From Buddleja alternifolia (taxonomy: Eukaryota > Streptophyta > Magnoliopsida > Lamiales > Scrophulariaceae), in assembly GCA_019426215.1 (NCBI GenBank), contig CM033396.1, forward strand, positions 30,919,154 to 30,983,153: a stretch of 64,000 bases of DNA, in the 5' to 3' direction. Position numbers and translations under genes: made by a program. Below, piece by piece: positions 13,001 to 23,810 of this stretch (its first letter is position 1; every line of letters begins with the position of its first letter). Under the pieces are notes generated by a model. That model ran no database searches. It was not told the DNA's origin and was given only the letters and a program-made list of their open reading frames with translations.

Positions 13001-13127
13001 TGGCTTTCGAATTCTCCTTGGATGGTTTGCAAATTCCTTGTCGTAGGACCATCACTTTGATTGTCGCATCTTTTTGGTTTACGGACAGTGAGCCAATGGG
13101 GATGATTGGAGATTCTGGTATTTCCAT
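10079..13127 (-). pseudogene. Helitron RPA1-like single-strand DNA-binding protein gene (multi-exon, frameshifted)
   Basis: RPA1-like proteins of plant Helitrons bind single-stranded DNA. Exon 1 (13127-12972; start MEIPESP) and exon 2 (12342-12075; GTKIHGIIFTNALQLF) form the first OB fold. Exon 3 (about 11995-11890) continues as DVIGFV. Exon 4 (about 11828-11690) holds FDTITINLWDDMAIVEGQWL of the second OB fold. The zinc-ribbon fold lies at about 11015-10925, with cysteine pairs in EACNNC and QCRNCK. RYRLTMNVMDDKDKATITLF follows (about 10857-10730), then a C-terminal exon near 10660-10480. Splice sites are mostly GT-AG. Exon 3 needs a one-base frame change between STNNNYR and GHRREVVLM, so the copy is decayed. 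Exon borders other than exons 1 and 2 are approximate. Confidence 0.82.
12400..12900. other. Non-coding intron region of the Helitron RPA gene
   Basis: AT-rich sequence between RPA exons 1 and 2. No coding or repeat signal is visible. Confidence 0.45.
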
Positions 13128-13760
13128 TGTTATCAAATTTAGTACGTGGTTGTGCAATGAAGTTGCTATCTAATGATATATATATACACACACATAGTAT
13201 AATGACCATTATAATTTGTAATAAATTGTGAGAGATAGTGGCAATGTGGCATTTAAAATGACCCATTGAATTCTGTGACAGTTTAGAATATATATACATA
13301 TATAATATATATGTATATTATATACATTTGTACACAAATGCACACTATATTGTAAATAACACTTTATAATAAAGTTTCAGAGGTAATGGCATACAAAATG
13401 ACCTTTATGATTCTACGACAGTTTAGAAAATGAAAAGGCTATATTTTTACCTAATGATGATTCACACCACATAAATATCCTACACTAATTATTATTAAAT
13501 CACATTTAAGCTTCTTTATCTAATATATTAAACTGACAGCAATTGTTACATATCATTTAATGACCTGAACTCAGTATCAGTATATATCAGTGGGATACAT
13601 AGATAATTGAAAAATAATTCTCATACTGATAAAAGGTTGTGTATAATATTTTAGTTCCTGTTAAATCATTTTATATGAATTTTGCGAGTATTTTGAAATG
13701 GTTATGGCAAAACAAGATATAATAATCATAATAAGTAATGTAATGCCAAGTAAATTTTAG

Positions 13761-14110
13761 GGATAAGTACAAAAAAATTCTTAACTTATGTGCCAAATAC
13801 AACCCAACCCTTATCTTTGTCTAATTACTTCCACCTCCCTCAAAAAAGGATGTCAGATGTATTTGCCAAGTAATAATTATTAGGTATCAGTATTTAACGC
13901 GAACTATCGCAGTTCGATGATCTCAAGAATTCCCTTCCGTTAAGGTAAAAAATTATGTGATGACATCATCATTTTTCGTACGAAAATTTAACGGAAAGAG
14001 CTGATTTGTTAGTCGACCAATAAAGTTAGGTAGGTGAAAGTAATTGAACAAAGACGAGGGAGGGGTTGTATTTGATCCACAAATTAGGGACATTTTTGTA
14101 GTTAGGCCTG
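13761..14110. mobile_element. MULE-type MITE inside the Helitron
   Basis: About 75 bp at the left end (around 13768-13835, with accc..cttatctttgtctaattactt) is inverted at the right end (around 14025-14095, with gtaattgaacaaagacgagg). The flanks aaattttag (13752-13760) and aaattttat (14111-14119) match at 8 of 9 bases, consistent with the 9-bp duplication of Mutator-like elements. The element is about 350 bp and non-coding. Confidence 0.72.
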
Positions 14111-15430
14111 AAATTTTATGGAAGATAGTTACCTTTCCTTTGATCTAAAGTTATTTTCTCGATTTTGTGATTTGAACCACTTATAATTCAATTTAAATAA
14201 TTTTAAAAACCTAATAAATAGCCAGATTTTCTACTTGGAGAGTGTTTAGGTGAGCTTATAAACTCTTTAGAACATCTTATAAGGTGTTTGAGAGCTTATA
14301 ATCTGTTACAAAGTATTTATATATTAAAAAAATATATATAAACATATATTTATATAGCTCAATTTATATTAGAATAACCTCTAAGATATATTTTTCAGTA
14401 ACCTATAAGATAGAGAGCTTATAAACTCAAAATATATCTTATAAGCAATAAAAGCTTATTAGCTCTTTTAAATAAATTTAGCCAAACAACCTGTTAATAA
14501 CACTTTAAAAGAGCTTATTGGTAAACTGGATCAGCTAACCTTTATTTGGTTCTAGCAATCCGTTGAAGAACGAAAATGCAAGCAGAAAAAGGAATACAAG
14601 TCGATGGATCTATATAAATGCTTTTAACCTCTTAATGAGACATCCAAACTTACAATCTCCAATTTTAGCAGCATATTGAGCAAGAGAGAGAATCTGTTTA
14701 ATTTGAAGTATATGCTGAAGGTAACCATGAAATTTCATTTTATCCTTATGAAGTCAAAATATTCTTGTAAACAACTAAGGTTATAATTTATATGAAGGTG
14801 GTATTCAATGGCAATGGTATTCCAAAACAACTAAGCAATCTCAACATTCTCGAATCAATTTTCCTCTCTCAGCAATCATCTAGGAAAACACATATTGGGA
14901 CAAAGACCGAAACCCGTAGAATTCCCATATGACTTAATAGCATTGTTCTAATGTAGAAAACTGCAAAAGATATACGTACCTCAACTGAAGATCATTTCTT
15001 GAGATTATCGATATGAGATAGTTTGTGTTAAATTATGATAAGTAATAATTACTTGGCAAATACAATGGAACAATCAGAATCAAGTTAAAGAAAAGTCTGA
15101 TTTCTGCATTTGATCATTATAGAAGGGCAGCAGAGATAAACCCAACTATCAATTCTAAGATGCAAACAAAAACAATATTCAGCAAATAGATTGACATGGT
15201 CTTCAATAAGTCTCTGGAGCATCAGTTGTCAATGTAGAGCATTCATTCTGTGTATTATCAATAGGATAGGATATGCATTAGTATTTTCTGAAATGCAATA
15301 CATACTTAAGAATTTTAAATACAATATATTTGCATGAATATGCATTGTACCTTTACTTAGAACTTCAGGATACACCACATTTTTCATCCAAGTTTCTCCA
15401 ATGCCTCCAATTGCTTGTGGTTTAATTTAA
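14111..15430. other. Helitron internal non-coding DNA
   Basis: AT-rich sequence between the MITE and the helicase remnant. The stretch 14230-14530 is rich in repeated gagcttataa/ttataagctc-type words, possibly a decayed small transposon, but no clean termini were found. Confidence 0.4.
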
Positions 15431-15439
15431 AACTTTTGT

Positions 15440-16597
15440 GTTGGACATTGAAGTTCCTCTAGACAATGCAACATAGAGTTGCCCATGTGAGAACACTGGT
15501 TGCGGCAAATAGACACCAACTATTGGTATTGTTTGTCCTTGTGCTTTATCAAATGGTCATCAGAATTGCTTTCTTCTAAATTGAAATGGATATCCTTCGT
15601 TATCGGCTGAAGATAAAGGTATCCTTGGGATGAAAACGTGCTTTCTTGAATTATGGCCAACTGTGATTTCTGCATGGGTTACATTGTCATCAAAGTTCCT
15701 GCAAACCATCCTAGTACCATTACATAAACCATCTGATGGGTCCAAGTTCCTCAATAACATAATTGGACAATTTTTTTTCAAAACCAAACGATGAGGAGGC
15801 ATTCCATTTGGTGTTAATGAGTTTAAAAATTCTGTTTGGTAATAGTTTTGTGTATCATCAACTGCTTCATCAAAGCTTGTAAATGTTCTAGCCATTCCAG
15901 GAGATGATTGTATGATTTTCTCATTTAACTTGTCAACGTACTCATTCTTTGAAGCAAGTATGGCGCGTTTTGTCAAATAGGTTGAACAATGCGCATATTC
16001 CTATAGACTTGGGAAAACAATGTCAATAAGCTTTTGTTCAGATGCATCTTCATCATTTTCATCGTAGTTGATGACCATATTCTCTGGAATTCTGATATTT
16101 CATTCTTTGTCCGTTGGTTCAGTTCCACTTCCTATTCTTAGCAAAAAATCACCAAACGAAGGGTTTGCTTTCGCCCTCATGTTTTCAAAGAGTGTCAAAC
16201 GATGCATTTTTTTAAACCAAATTGATCTTACCAAGCTTGCATCTATAGTTTCTTGAACAGTGGCTCTTGGCATTACTGGTAGTACTTGCATGAAATCACC
16301 TCCAAAAACAATTATTATCCCACCAAATGGTTCTTTGATGCCTGTGATATCTTGTAAACTTCTCTCGACAGCCTCAATAGCTAAACGTTTTGCCATTGGT
16401 GCCTCATCCCATATAATTAAATTTTCTTGGCGCCATAGCTCTGCAAGTCCTCTTTGCTTTGATAGCGTGCAATAACTTTTTTCATGTAGAACAATCGATA
16501 TTTTAAACCTTGAGTGTGTTGTACGACCACCAGGTAATATAGATGCTGAAACTCCGGATGTCGCTGTTGCGAGTGCAATCATTTGCTTTGATCTCAA
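15440..16597 (-). pseudogene. Helitron PIF1-like helicase, C-terminal part
   Basis: SF1B helicases of this family unwind DNA during rolling-circle transposition. Visible motifs in order: LATATSGVSASILPGGRTTH (motif Ia, near 16570), IIWDEAPM (Walker B), FGGDFMQVLPV (motif III), ERAKANPSF-type linker, ILASKNEYVDKLN, the NLDPSDGLCNGTRM segment, and VALSRGTS near 15460 (motif VI). The Walker A (GxxGxGKT) and everything upstream are missing or not recognisable. Two in-frame stops lie between the two main open pieces (at 16100-16102 and about 15995). Roughly 30 bases are missing after QFRRKQF near 15560, shifting the frame before [15 protein letters not shown]. The gene is non-functional. Confidence 0.85.
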
Positions 16598-16698
16598 ATA
16601 ATTTTTTATTTTTTTTAAAATTAAGAGGAAGGAGGATACCCTACATATCTAGCCCGACAAGCCCGGGTTGATAGTTATAATCTTGATCTCAAATAATT
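16588..16698 (-). mobile_element. Tiny A-tailed retroposon with 16-bp target duplication
   Basis: ttgatctcaaataatt occurs at 16588-16603 and again at 16683-16698. The 79 bases between them (16604-16682) end, on the minus strand, in an A-rich tail. A long perfect direct repeat plus an A tail is the signature of LINE-mediated insertion, so this is a short SINE or a 5'-truncated retroposon. It lies at the upstream edge of the recognisable helicase frame. Confidence 0.75.
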
Positions 16699-16699
16699 G

Positions 16700-17890
16700 A
16701 AAGGGAAAGAAAGAGGATACATTTGAAACAGACACATTTTCATAAGAATCGTTGATATTTTCAGTGTAGTATGTAAAAAAACTATGATGAAGTCAGTTTA
16801 TACGCAACAACATCTCAAGATGTGAAATATTATCACTAATATCAATACAAAATAAAGATGCAGAATTTACACCAAATATATATAAATTCAATTGGATAAA
16901 AAAAAAATTGGTTGAGAACAACTTCTGTAATTCTTTGAAAAGTTTGTTTTTCTTGCAACCGAAACTTTTTCAGTGAAACAAAGTTTGAACCTTTCCTCGA
17001 GTAGTCCATTACGAAGTCTATGCTATCACAAATGCTGCTCCTTCTCATGAAACTTGAACAACTGTCCTTTTTGTAAAAAGTGATAACTTGCATGTAACTG
17101 CACAAGCAAATTATTTTTCAAAAAAGTTCACAAAAGATCACTACTAAAATATTTTACTATAACACGTTTTTTTCATTACAAACTCCTTGAGAAAATATTA
17201 ACATGTTGAGCAATTGAGAAGTGTGAAAAATTCTAATGCCTATCAATTATCATATTCATTTGTTGGATAGAAAGTCCCATTTTGTACACAAAATTCATTG
17301 GATTCAAGCAACAAAATAATAAGCATTTTATTCATAAAATTTGATCGAACATAATACAGGATTGTAATAATTATTCATAATGGCGAGGGGGGGGGGATGT
17401 TAATTTGTTAATATATATATTTTAAATAAATAAACTCCTATACAAATGAATAAGAATTATGCCATAAAGAAAGACGTGTCTCCTTTATCATGTAGACGCC
17501 CTGATTGATCACCTCTAAAAGAATTGTTGCAGTTGCAACTGCCCTGCGCCATTTAGACCATAGTAGTGCACCTCTAAAAGAAATTTTGCAGTTGCAACCT
17601 CCCCTTAGAACGCCACCATAGTTATGTATGTATGGAAATAAACAAAACGCAAGTTTGAAAAAATCATTTGACAATTTGTATATAGACTAAATCGGCAGGG
17701 GTTTTGAAAGTGAATGATTGACAGGAATATGTCTCTTAGACTAAACCATTAGACAATTGGTGTATAGACTAAATCGGCAGGGCTTTTGAAAGTGAGGACT
17801 TGCTACTAATGTGCATCTTATATATATACAATTAGGAATTTGGCTCTTAGAATTCATAGGAATATGGCTCTTAGAATTCTAGTATATAGA
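16700..17890 (-). other. 5' part of the Helitron, no Rep domain seen
   Basis: I searched both strands by eye for the HUH Rep motifs expected here and saw none. A direct repeat of about 48 bases (gacaatttgtatatagactaaatcggcaggg type) occurs near 17669 and 17749, and a G9 run lies near 17388. Confidence 0.5.
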
Positions 17891-17998
17891 TAGCAATGGT
17901 AATTGAATTCCCATTGGAAATGCCAATTTGCAGTCCAGGAGCTGTTGCATTTGCAATGTAATAGGTCAACAGTTTCAAGCAATGGAACCCAAATAGAG

Positions 17999-20015
17999 TG
18001 TTAGGAATTTCATGTTAGATATTTTGATGATGACAAGATAGGATTTCATGTTAGACCCCAAAAGAATGTAAGTTTATGTTTTCATAGAAATATTGTATAA
18101 GCGTTTGAAAGCTTACTTATTTGGTTAGGCTTGTAAATTTTGTCTTTATAGATTTTAGACTATGTGATACCAAATCACTAATAGAGTTCTGTGTGAGTCT
18201 ATTAAGTGATGAAGTTGAAGATCAGCATCTAAAATCAAAAGAAGATGAAGATTTGTTCCAAGCGTCCGTCAAGCGCTCACTATTCACGCATACTATTCAA
18301 GCGCTCACTATTCACGCGTACTATTCAAGCGTTACTATTCACACGTAACTATTCAAGCGCTCAAGCGTCAAGTGCTCACTATTCATGTGTTACTATTCAA
18401 GCGCTCAAGCGTCCAGCGACTCAAGCGTGAAGCGCTCACTATTCAAGCGTAAGTATTCAAGCGTTCACTATTCACATGCATCACTATTCAAGTGAACAGT
18501 ATTCAAACGCTCGGAGTTTCAAGCGTCACTATTCAGATGAACAGTATTCAAACGTCACTATTCAAGTGAACAGTGTTCAAGCGCTCAAAACTTCAAGTGT
18601 TACTATTCGGATGAACAGAGTTTTCAAGCGCCAATTGAATAGTTTTACTATTCAGGAGTTACTATTCAAGCATCACTATTTAAGCGCCAGCTTAATAGTT
18701 CTACTATTCATGTGAACAGTTTTGGCGTCTTGTGAATAGTGCTACTATTCAAGCAATTATTTCCAATGGAAATAAAGACAAGATGCATCAAAAGTTGGAT
18801 AAAGTGCATTAAAGTATGAGCACTACAATATGGGCAAACTACCTTTTTTACCAAGACTATTATATTCCAAAAACCAAGAACATGTCTGGCTATTTAATAT
18901 TGCCAAATGTTTAGAATGTTAGAGACAAGGAATGCTTAGGGAACCGTGCTCCTAATTGTGTCCAACGGACAAAATTCCAAGAAACACTTAAATAGTACCC
19001 TTTCAGCAAAAACAAATGGTGGTGACAAGCATGACAATAGTGAAAAGAGACCGAGATCACACGCTCATATACACTGAAAAAGGTCCAAACTTTGCTGATA
19101 TTATTTGAGAGAAAAAGCTTAGAAACTTCATAGCCGAAATCCTTCAAGCCTCTCAAATACATTCCAAAAACAGTCACCAATATCTCAAACATCTTTTTAG
19201 AAGAACCCTACACTATTACTGAGATATTCCAAGTTGTTTGAACTTCCCAAAACCAAACAAAACCATTACAAAACCTTTCAACATCTTTCGTCTGAGTGAG
19301 AAAGTGTGTTGACTTACAAGCGCCATTTTTGTGTAAAAGAAGCTTGTGGAAAAAAATCTCTATTGGAGCTGAAATCTGTGTGACCAAGGAGTTCCGGGAT
19401 CAAGTGTAACTTGCATTATTTCTGGGTGAAAGAAGCAAGGGGATAGAAGGTCTTTAGTGGAGCTGAAATCTGTGTGACCAAGGAGTTCCAAGATCATATC
19501 CAACCTCTCTCTATTTTGTAGAAGTCTCTGTGTGACTCTTCGATAATCATCATAGTGGAAAACCTCTCTGATAAAGGGAGAAGAAGGACGTAGCTGGGAT
19601 TACATCACCCAGTGAACCTTACAAATATCTTGTGTCATTTACTGTTTTGTTGTCTTACATTATACTGTCATATTATATCTTGAAAAAGCATTTAAACTAA
19701 TAAGCGAGTAATTGGTTAAAACGAACGCTAAGCTATAAAAACATTTCCGCCGTGCTAACCCTGATTTAGTGACTAAACTCTGCCCTACTTTGGTAAGTGT
19801 TGAAATCACCGAATCTAAGTTAACTTTTCTCAAGCGCCTGAAACTAGCGCTTAATTCATCATCCCTCAAGCGCCGCACCCAGCGCTTAAAGCTTTCCGAG
19901 CGTTCAAATACCTCACAGTAGTACGAAAGTTTTTAGAAGTCGAAAAAGACTTCAGGTCTATTCAACCCCCCCCCCCACCCTTCTAGACCCTTTCGTATAC
20001 CACTTGGGACCAACA
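17999..20015 (+). repeat. SIRE-like 5' LTR with internal ctattcaagcg array
   Basis: Starts TGTTAGGAATTTCATG and ends GGGACCAACA. Between about 18260 and 18760 the words actattcaagcg and related variants recur many times in loose tandem. A short C9 run and the end block match the reverse complement of 2389-2420. Confidence 0.88.
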
Positions 20016-20017
20016 AG

Positions 20018-20029
20018 TGGTATCAGAGC
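20018..20029 (+). promoter_or_regulatory. Primer binding site (tRNA-Met type)
   Basis: TGGTATCAGAGC, two bases after the LTR end, is the canonical initiator-tRNA-Met primer site of plant copia elements. Confidence 0.9.
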
Positions 20030-20125
20030 GGTTGAAGTTGATTTTTTTAAAATTTCCAAGCATAACTGCTTGTTCAAATCCCTTTAAAATTTAGTTGCTT
20101 AATAAAAAAATATATATATATTTCC

Positions 20126-20665
20126 ATGGCATTTGCTAGAATTCCTAAGTTGACTGAGTCAAATTATGACTTATGGAAGGTCAAAGCGTTTACTTATTTG
20201 TGTTCGTGTGATGATGAAATGTGTGATATTATTTCAGATGGTCCGATTCAAATTCTAAAAGTCATCACTAGAGAGCCTGGAGCTACAAAAGCAACACCTA
20301 TCGATTATGTAGAGAAACCTAAACATGAATGGTCCCCAAATGAGCGTTGAAGAGCTAATTTGGATAATGTTGGGAGGAACGCTCTATATACAGCCATTGG
20401 TGACAATGACAACTTATTCAACAAAGTTAAGTCTTGTAAAACGACTAAGGAAATATGGGATAAGTTGGCTATAATATGTGGTGGCTCAGCACAAATTAAG
20501 GAAAACAAGCTTTCGATTGCCAATGAAAGATTTAATGGTCTTAAGATGCAACCCAATGAGACGCTAGATCAATTATATACGAGATTCACATCTCTTATAT
20601 TAGAGTTAGCGTCATTAGGCATGGAGTTGACCAACAAGGAAATGGTCAACAAGATATTAATTTAG
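20126..20665 (+). pseudogene. Copia gag fragment
   Basis: The frame opens with MAFARIPKLTESNYDLWKVK, the usual start of SIRE-type copia gag, and stops at 20348-20350. The next piece (20360-20665) carries CKTTKEIWDKLAIICGGS and NETLDQLYTRFTSLILELA, typical UBN2-type gag. The sequence ends in a stop near 20665 and no pol follows. This is the N-terminal part of a broken polyprotein. Confidence 0.85.
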
Positions 20666-21880
20666 TGTAAGGTGATCATTTAGTATTCAACTATAGTATT
20701 TCATGCAAAATAATAATACTTTCAATCTACTAATTTCAAATGGTAATGTTGCTAGGGTTTTTTTTCAAAAATTAGTTTAAAATAAATCACTTTATTCTTA
20801 CTCTATCAACCGGTATTTTCTTTTAGAAATATAGATACATGTGCCAACATCTATGGCCATTATACAATAATGGATCTATTAAAGTTACCTTTGACCAACC
20901 AAGCTATTTTGGTATACACTACATACAAAATTTTGCACAACTACAGTAACAATATTATTTTTTTAAAATTCTATTTTATTAAAATACTTTATTCTAGAAT
21001 TAATTTTTTGAAAATTGTGTAGATCTTGATTTATATTCCAATACTAACCAGAAAAATTATATTCCAATACTAACCAGAAAAATTATATTCCAATAATATG
21101 ATAAATAATGAATCTATTCTTTAATAAGACACATTCGGTATGTAATTTTATTATATCTAGAAATTTTAAATGGTTGAGTAATTAAGAGTCAATTGAATTA
21201 TTTCATAAATAGATCAATTGTCACTTTCCAAGCCAATCCTTATAATGAATTTTGAAAACGTGATAATGAGTCAGCATTCCATATGCAATTTACTATACTA
21301 CTTTTGCTCAAATGAAAAAAAAAAAAGAAGGGGAATTTGATAAAGTTTAATATCGTTAACTCCTAGCAATCAAAGAGATTAATTAGTTAATAACTTAGTA
21401 ATTATAGAATTAAGTATGTATACTAAGAATGCAAAAGCCAAAGTACTGAATTCCAACAGGTAAAAAGAACTTCAAAGAATTTTAAAAGAAACAGAATTTT
21501 AATAAGACACATTTGGTATTCTCTATAGTTCACAATAATAAACCACATCAACATGTTCTTTCCTATCAGCGTGAACTATCATTGTGCCGAAATCTGCGGA
21601 GAACACTTGCAGGATGCATCTCTCTCTCAATGTTTGGATCAGTAATAATATTAGCGTTCATAGGCATTTCACATGGTTTCGCAGACAATGCCAATAGTAA
21701 TAATGGTGCTGGTTAATCAAAACACAGACACGGAGTACAGATGAAGGAAATGATCAAAACGGAAGAATTAAGAGAAATAAGCACATTATTTTCTCGTCAG
21801 ATGCCACAAAATTTGAAGCAAAATTCGCATCCAACGAATTAAGGGAATGAGAAAAGACATAAGGAATTCTAGCAAGAGAT
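20666..21880. other. Intergenic DNA with a 26-bp triplicate
   Basis: AT-rich. A 26-bp unit starting ttatattccaatactaacc occurs at 21031 and 21057 and partially at 21083. Apart from this I recognise no gene. Confidence 0.5.
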
Positions 21881-21884
21881 GAAG

Positions 21885-22397
21885 CTAGCAAAGATAGTGA
21901 ATGGCTCACAAGAAGCTGGAAATATTATGTCTCTCGTAGAAGCTTTGAATATTCAGAATCCTTCAAATTGGGAACTACACCATCCCTCAACCAATTCAAA
22001 ATATGCCGAAAATGTTTCCCATCCCTATCAACAAAAACATAACCCTGCACCAACATTAGTATAACCAGTTCAGTATATATAAATGTATTCAACTGTTTTA
22101 TTTGATAAGTTACATGTGTGCATAAGTAAATAATATAGAAATTACAATCATCGATCATGGAAAGATTTTTTGTTTATTTCTTCGTCTGAACAACTATTCT
22201 AATTGACAGATATGAAAATATTTACCAAAAATTAATGCTGCTGCAGGTTTCCACATGTATGTCGTTCTGCATATATACCTTATCAGAGTCCAGACTCCAG
22301 ACAGAGAGTGTGGCGACCACTGAACATAGCCGCAAGCATCGAATCAGGCTCACGATTGGTCAGGGTGTCAACTGTTGTACAAAACTTTTTGCCCCCT
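21885..22397 (-). pseudogene. Fragment of an FIP2-type BTB/POZ (T1-like) gene, two exons, frameshifted
   Basis: On the minus strand, an exon-1 piece (about 22397-22279) reads CTTVDTLTNREPDSMLAAMF and SGRHTLC, then shifts frame through an apparent 7-bp partial duplication (gagtct-ggactct) before a GT donor at 22278-22277. An exon-2 piece starts at 22044 after a CAG acceptor: GYVFVDRDGKHFRHILNWLR, then DSEYSKLLRE, an in-frame stop, and YFQLL. These match the BTB/T1 tetramerisation domain of plant FIP2-like (FH1-interacting) BTB-pentapeptide proteins. The pentapeptide repeats expected downstream are absent, as is the start codon. It is a truncated, disabled copy. Confidence 0.78.
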
Positions 22398-22399
22398 TC

Positions 22400-23121
22400 A
22401 AAACAATAATACAACACTCCTTTTTTGGGTTCTCTCTTTGGTGGGGGGACATACCAGAACCAGTTCTAACCAGACGTGAAAACACCCGATCCCATTCCGA
22501 CCTCGATATGTGGAATCGTCTTGCCGCCACAGGTTGACACCCGATCCAACCTAGTAGTAAGCGATCCGCCAAAAGCAACCAAAATATTCCTTGGTGAATC
22601 GGGCGAATACTTTACTATATAAATATTGCCCTAAAAGTATTCTAACACAGAAAGTAATGCCGGAGCAGAACACAGCAGCCAGTTGTTCATCCTTGTTCTC
22701 ACAACAATTTGTTAAGTGATCATGCCAAGTTCTATATGTATATAGAATTCAAAACCACTTGGAAGTTGAACGAAAAGGGTATATTTTTATAGTAGGATTC
22801 AAAACCACTTGGAAGTTGAACGAAAAGGCTATGTATTTTTATAGACTTCAAAAGTAATTGGAAGTTGAAAGATTCTTCTATTATTTATTGTGACTTTTGG
22901 ATGGACATGTGCATAAGAGAGAATTGATGTATAACTCCTATCTTTATAGGATTTCTTGAACTTTCTGATTGTTGGAATTCCAAATAATTTGGAATGTTGG
23001 AACCGTGGATGTTAATGATACATTAATAAGGAGAACATGCAGCCAAAGATATGAGAAGTGGAGAAGGTGAAAATTTTATTATGTTAATTAATATAATATC
23101 AATATTAATATTATTGTAATT
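22400..23121. other. Intergenic DNA with a ~50-bp triplicate
   Basis: The word attcaaaaccacttggaag with its following bases is repeated at about 22747, 22797 and (diverged) 22846. No gene was recognised. Confidence 0.5.
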
Positions 23122-23311
23122 ATCATAAACAAATTATTATATTATAACAATGAGTACTTAAGTAAGGGCACAATTGTCTTTTCACAATTGGAACAAACAC
23201 TTTTAGGATCCACACAATCATAAACAAATTATTATATTATAACAATGAGTACTTAAGTAAGGGCACAATTGTCTTTTCACAATTGAAACAAACACTTTTA
23301 GGATCCACACT
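23122..23311. repeat. 95-bp tandem duplication
   Basis: Two nearly identical 95-bp units start at 23122 and 23217 (each begins atcataaacaaattattat and runs through aggatccacac). I saw one substitution (ttggaac versus ttgaaac), so the duplication is recent. It lies about 500 bp downstream of the GNL2-like stop codon. Confidence 0.88.
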
Positions 23312-23810
23312 TTTAGTATAGCATAGATAAAATGGAACGCCATCTAGTCGCTCCCAAAAGCTATGTTTTGAGGATGTGTTGTAGTGAGATTATTTGGCGA
23401 AATTGTTTTAGGAAGTGTGCATGTTTGATGGAGTTGTGTCTGATTTTTCTTTTTTTTAGATAGTGATTTTTGTAAGATAATGTTTGATTTTATTTCAAGA
23501 GGAAACAAGTTACTATAACAGTCAAATTATGTAAATTTTTGTCGGTTAATAATTAGTTAATTATTGTAACTTATAATATAATATTGAATTTTCAAGGATT
23601 GTTCTATATAGATGAATGTATATACATATGGACAGATATATAGTTCCATCTCTAGTTCCATTTCCCACAATTTTTATGTATTCCTATGTCAATATCTGCA
23701 AACTCTTACTTACACTGCACATACATATCTGCAAAAAGAACATACTTTCTTCTTCTATCCAAAAACACCATTCACAAAACTCCTACATTTCATCATCACA
23801 ACAATCTAAT
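23312..23810. other. Downstream region of the GNL2-like gene
   Basis: Non-coding in my reading. It holds the presumed 3' UTR and polyadenylation region of the minus-strand gene that ends at 23811. The overlapping plus-strand frames are low-complexity. Confidence 0.5.

Larger units (their letters stand above)
9811..17890 (-). mobile_element. Helitron, minus strand, with RPA1-like gene and partial PIF1 helicase
   Basis: On the minus strand the element begins at 17890 with TCTATATACTAG and ends at 9811 with CTAG, just after a GC-rich hairpin (CCACGTGC ... GCACGTGG arms, 9821-9839). The flanking bases are A on the 5' side (17891) and T on the 3' side (9810), the Helitron A|T target rule. At about 8.1 kb it carries genes typical of plant Helitrons: an RPA1-like single-strand-binding protein (10079-13127) and a PIF1/RecD-type helicase tail (15440-16597). 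The N-terminal HUH Rep nuclease is not visible in the 1.2 kb between the helicase and the 5' end. The element is therefore probably non-autonomous now. Both genes carry frameshifts or stops. Confidence 0.9.
17999..20665 (+). mobile_element. Truncated SIRE-like Ty1/copia element (5' LTR, PBS, partial gag)
   Basis: A 2017-bp LTR is followed by a tRNA-Met-type PBS and a copia gag start, then the sequence loses all retrotransposon similarity near 20665. No 3' LTR is present downstream. The LTR belongs to the same family as the solo LTR at 2389-4122. Long LTRs and the gag type suggest the SIRE/Maximus lineage; that assignment is inferred. The 3' part was lost by deletion. Confidence 0.85.

Noticed and set aside
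14230..14530. Possible hAT-type MITE with gagcttataa/ttataagctc words
   Set aside because: The ends do not form convincing inverted repeats and no 8-bp duplication was found.
18260..18760. CRISPR-like regular short repeats
   Set aside because: Units are irregular, lack constant spacer length, and lie inside a plant LTR.
21513..21716. 67-aa ORF resembling a short membrane protein
   Set aside because: A single hydrophobic stretch without homology or context; likely chance.
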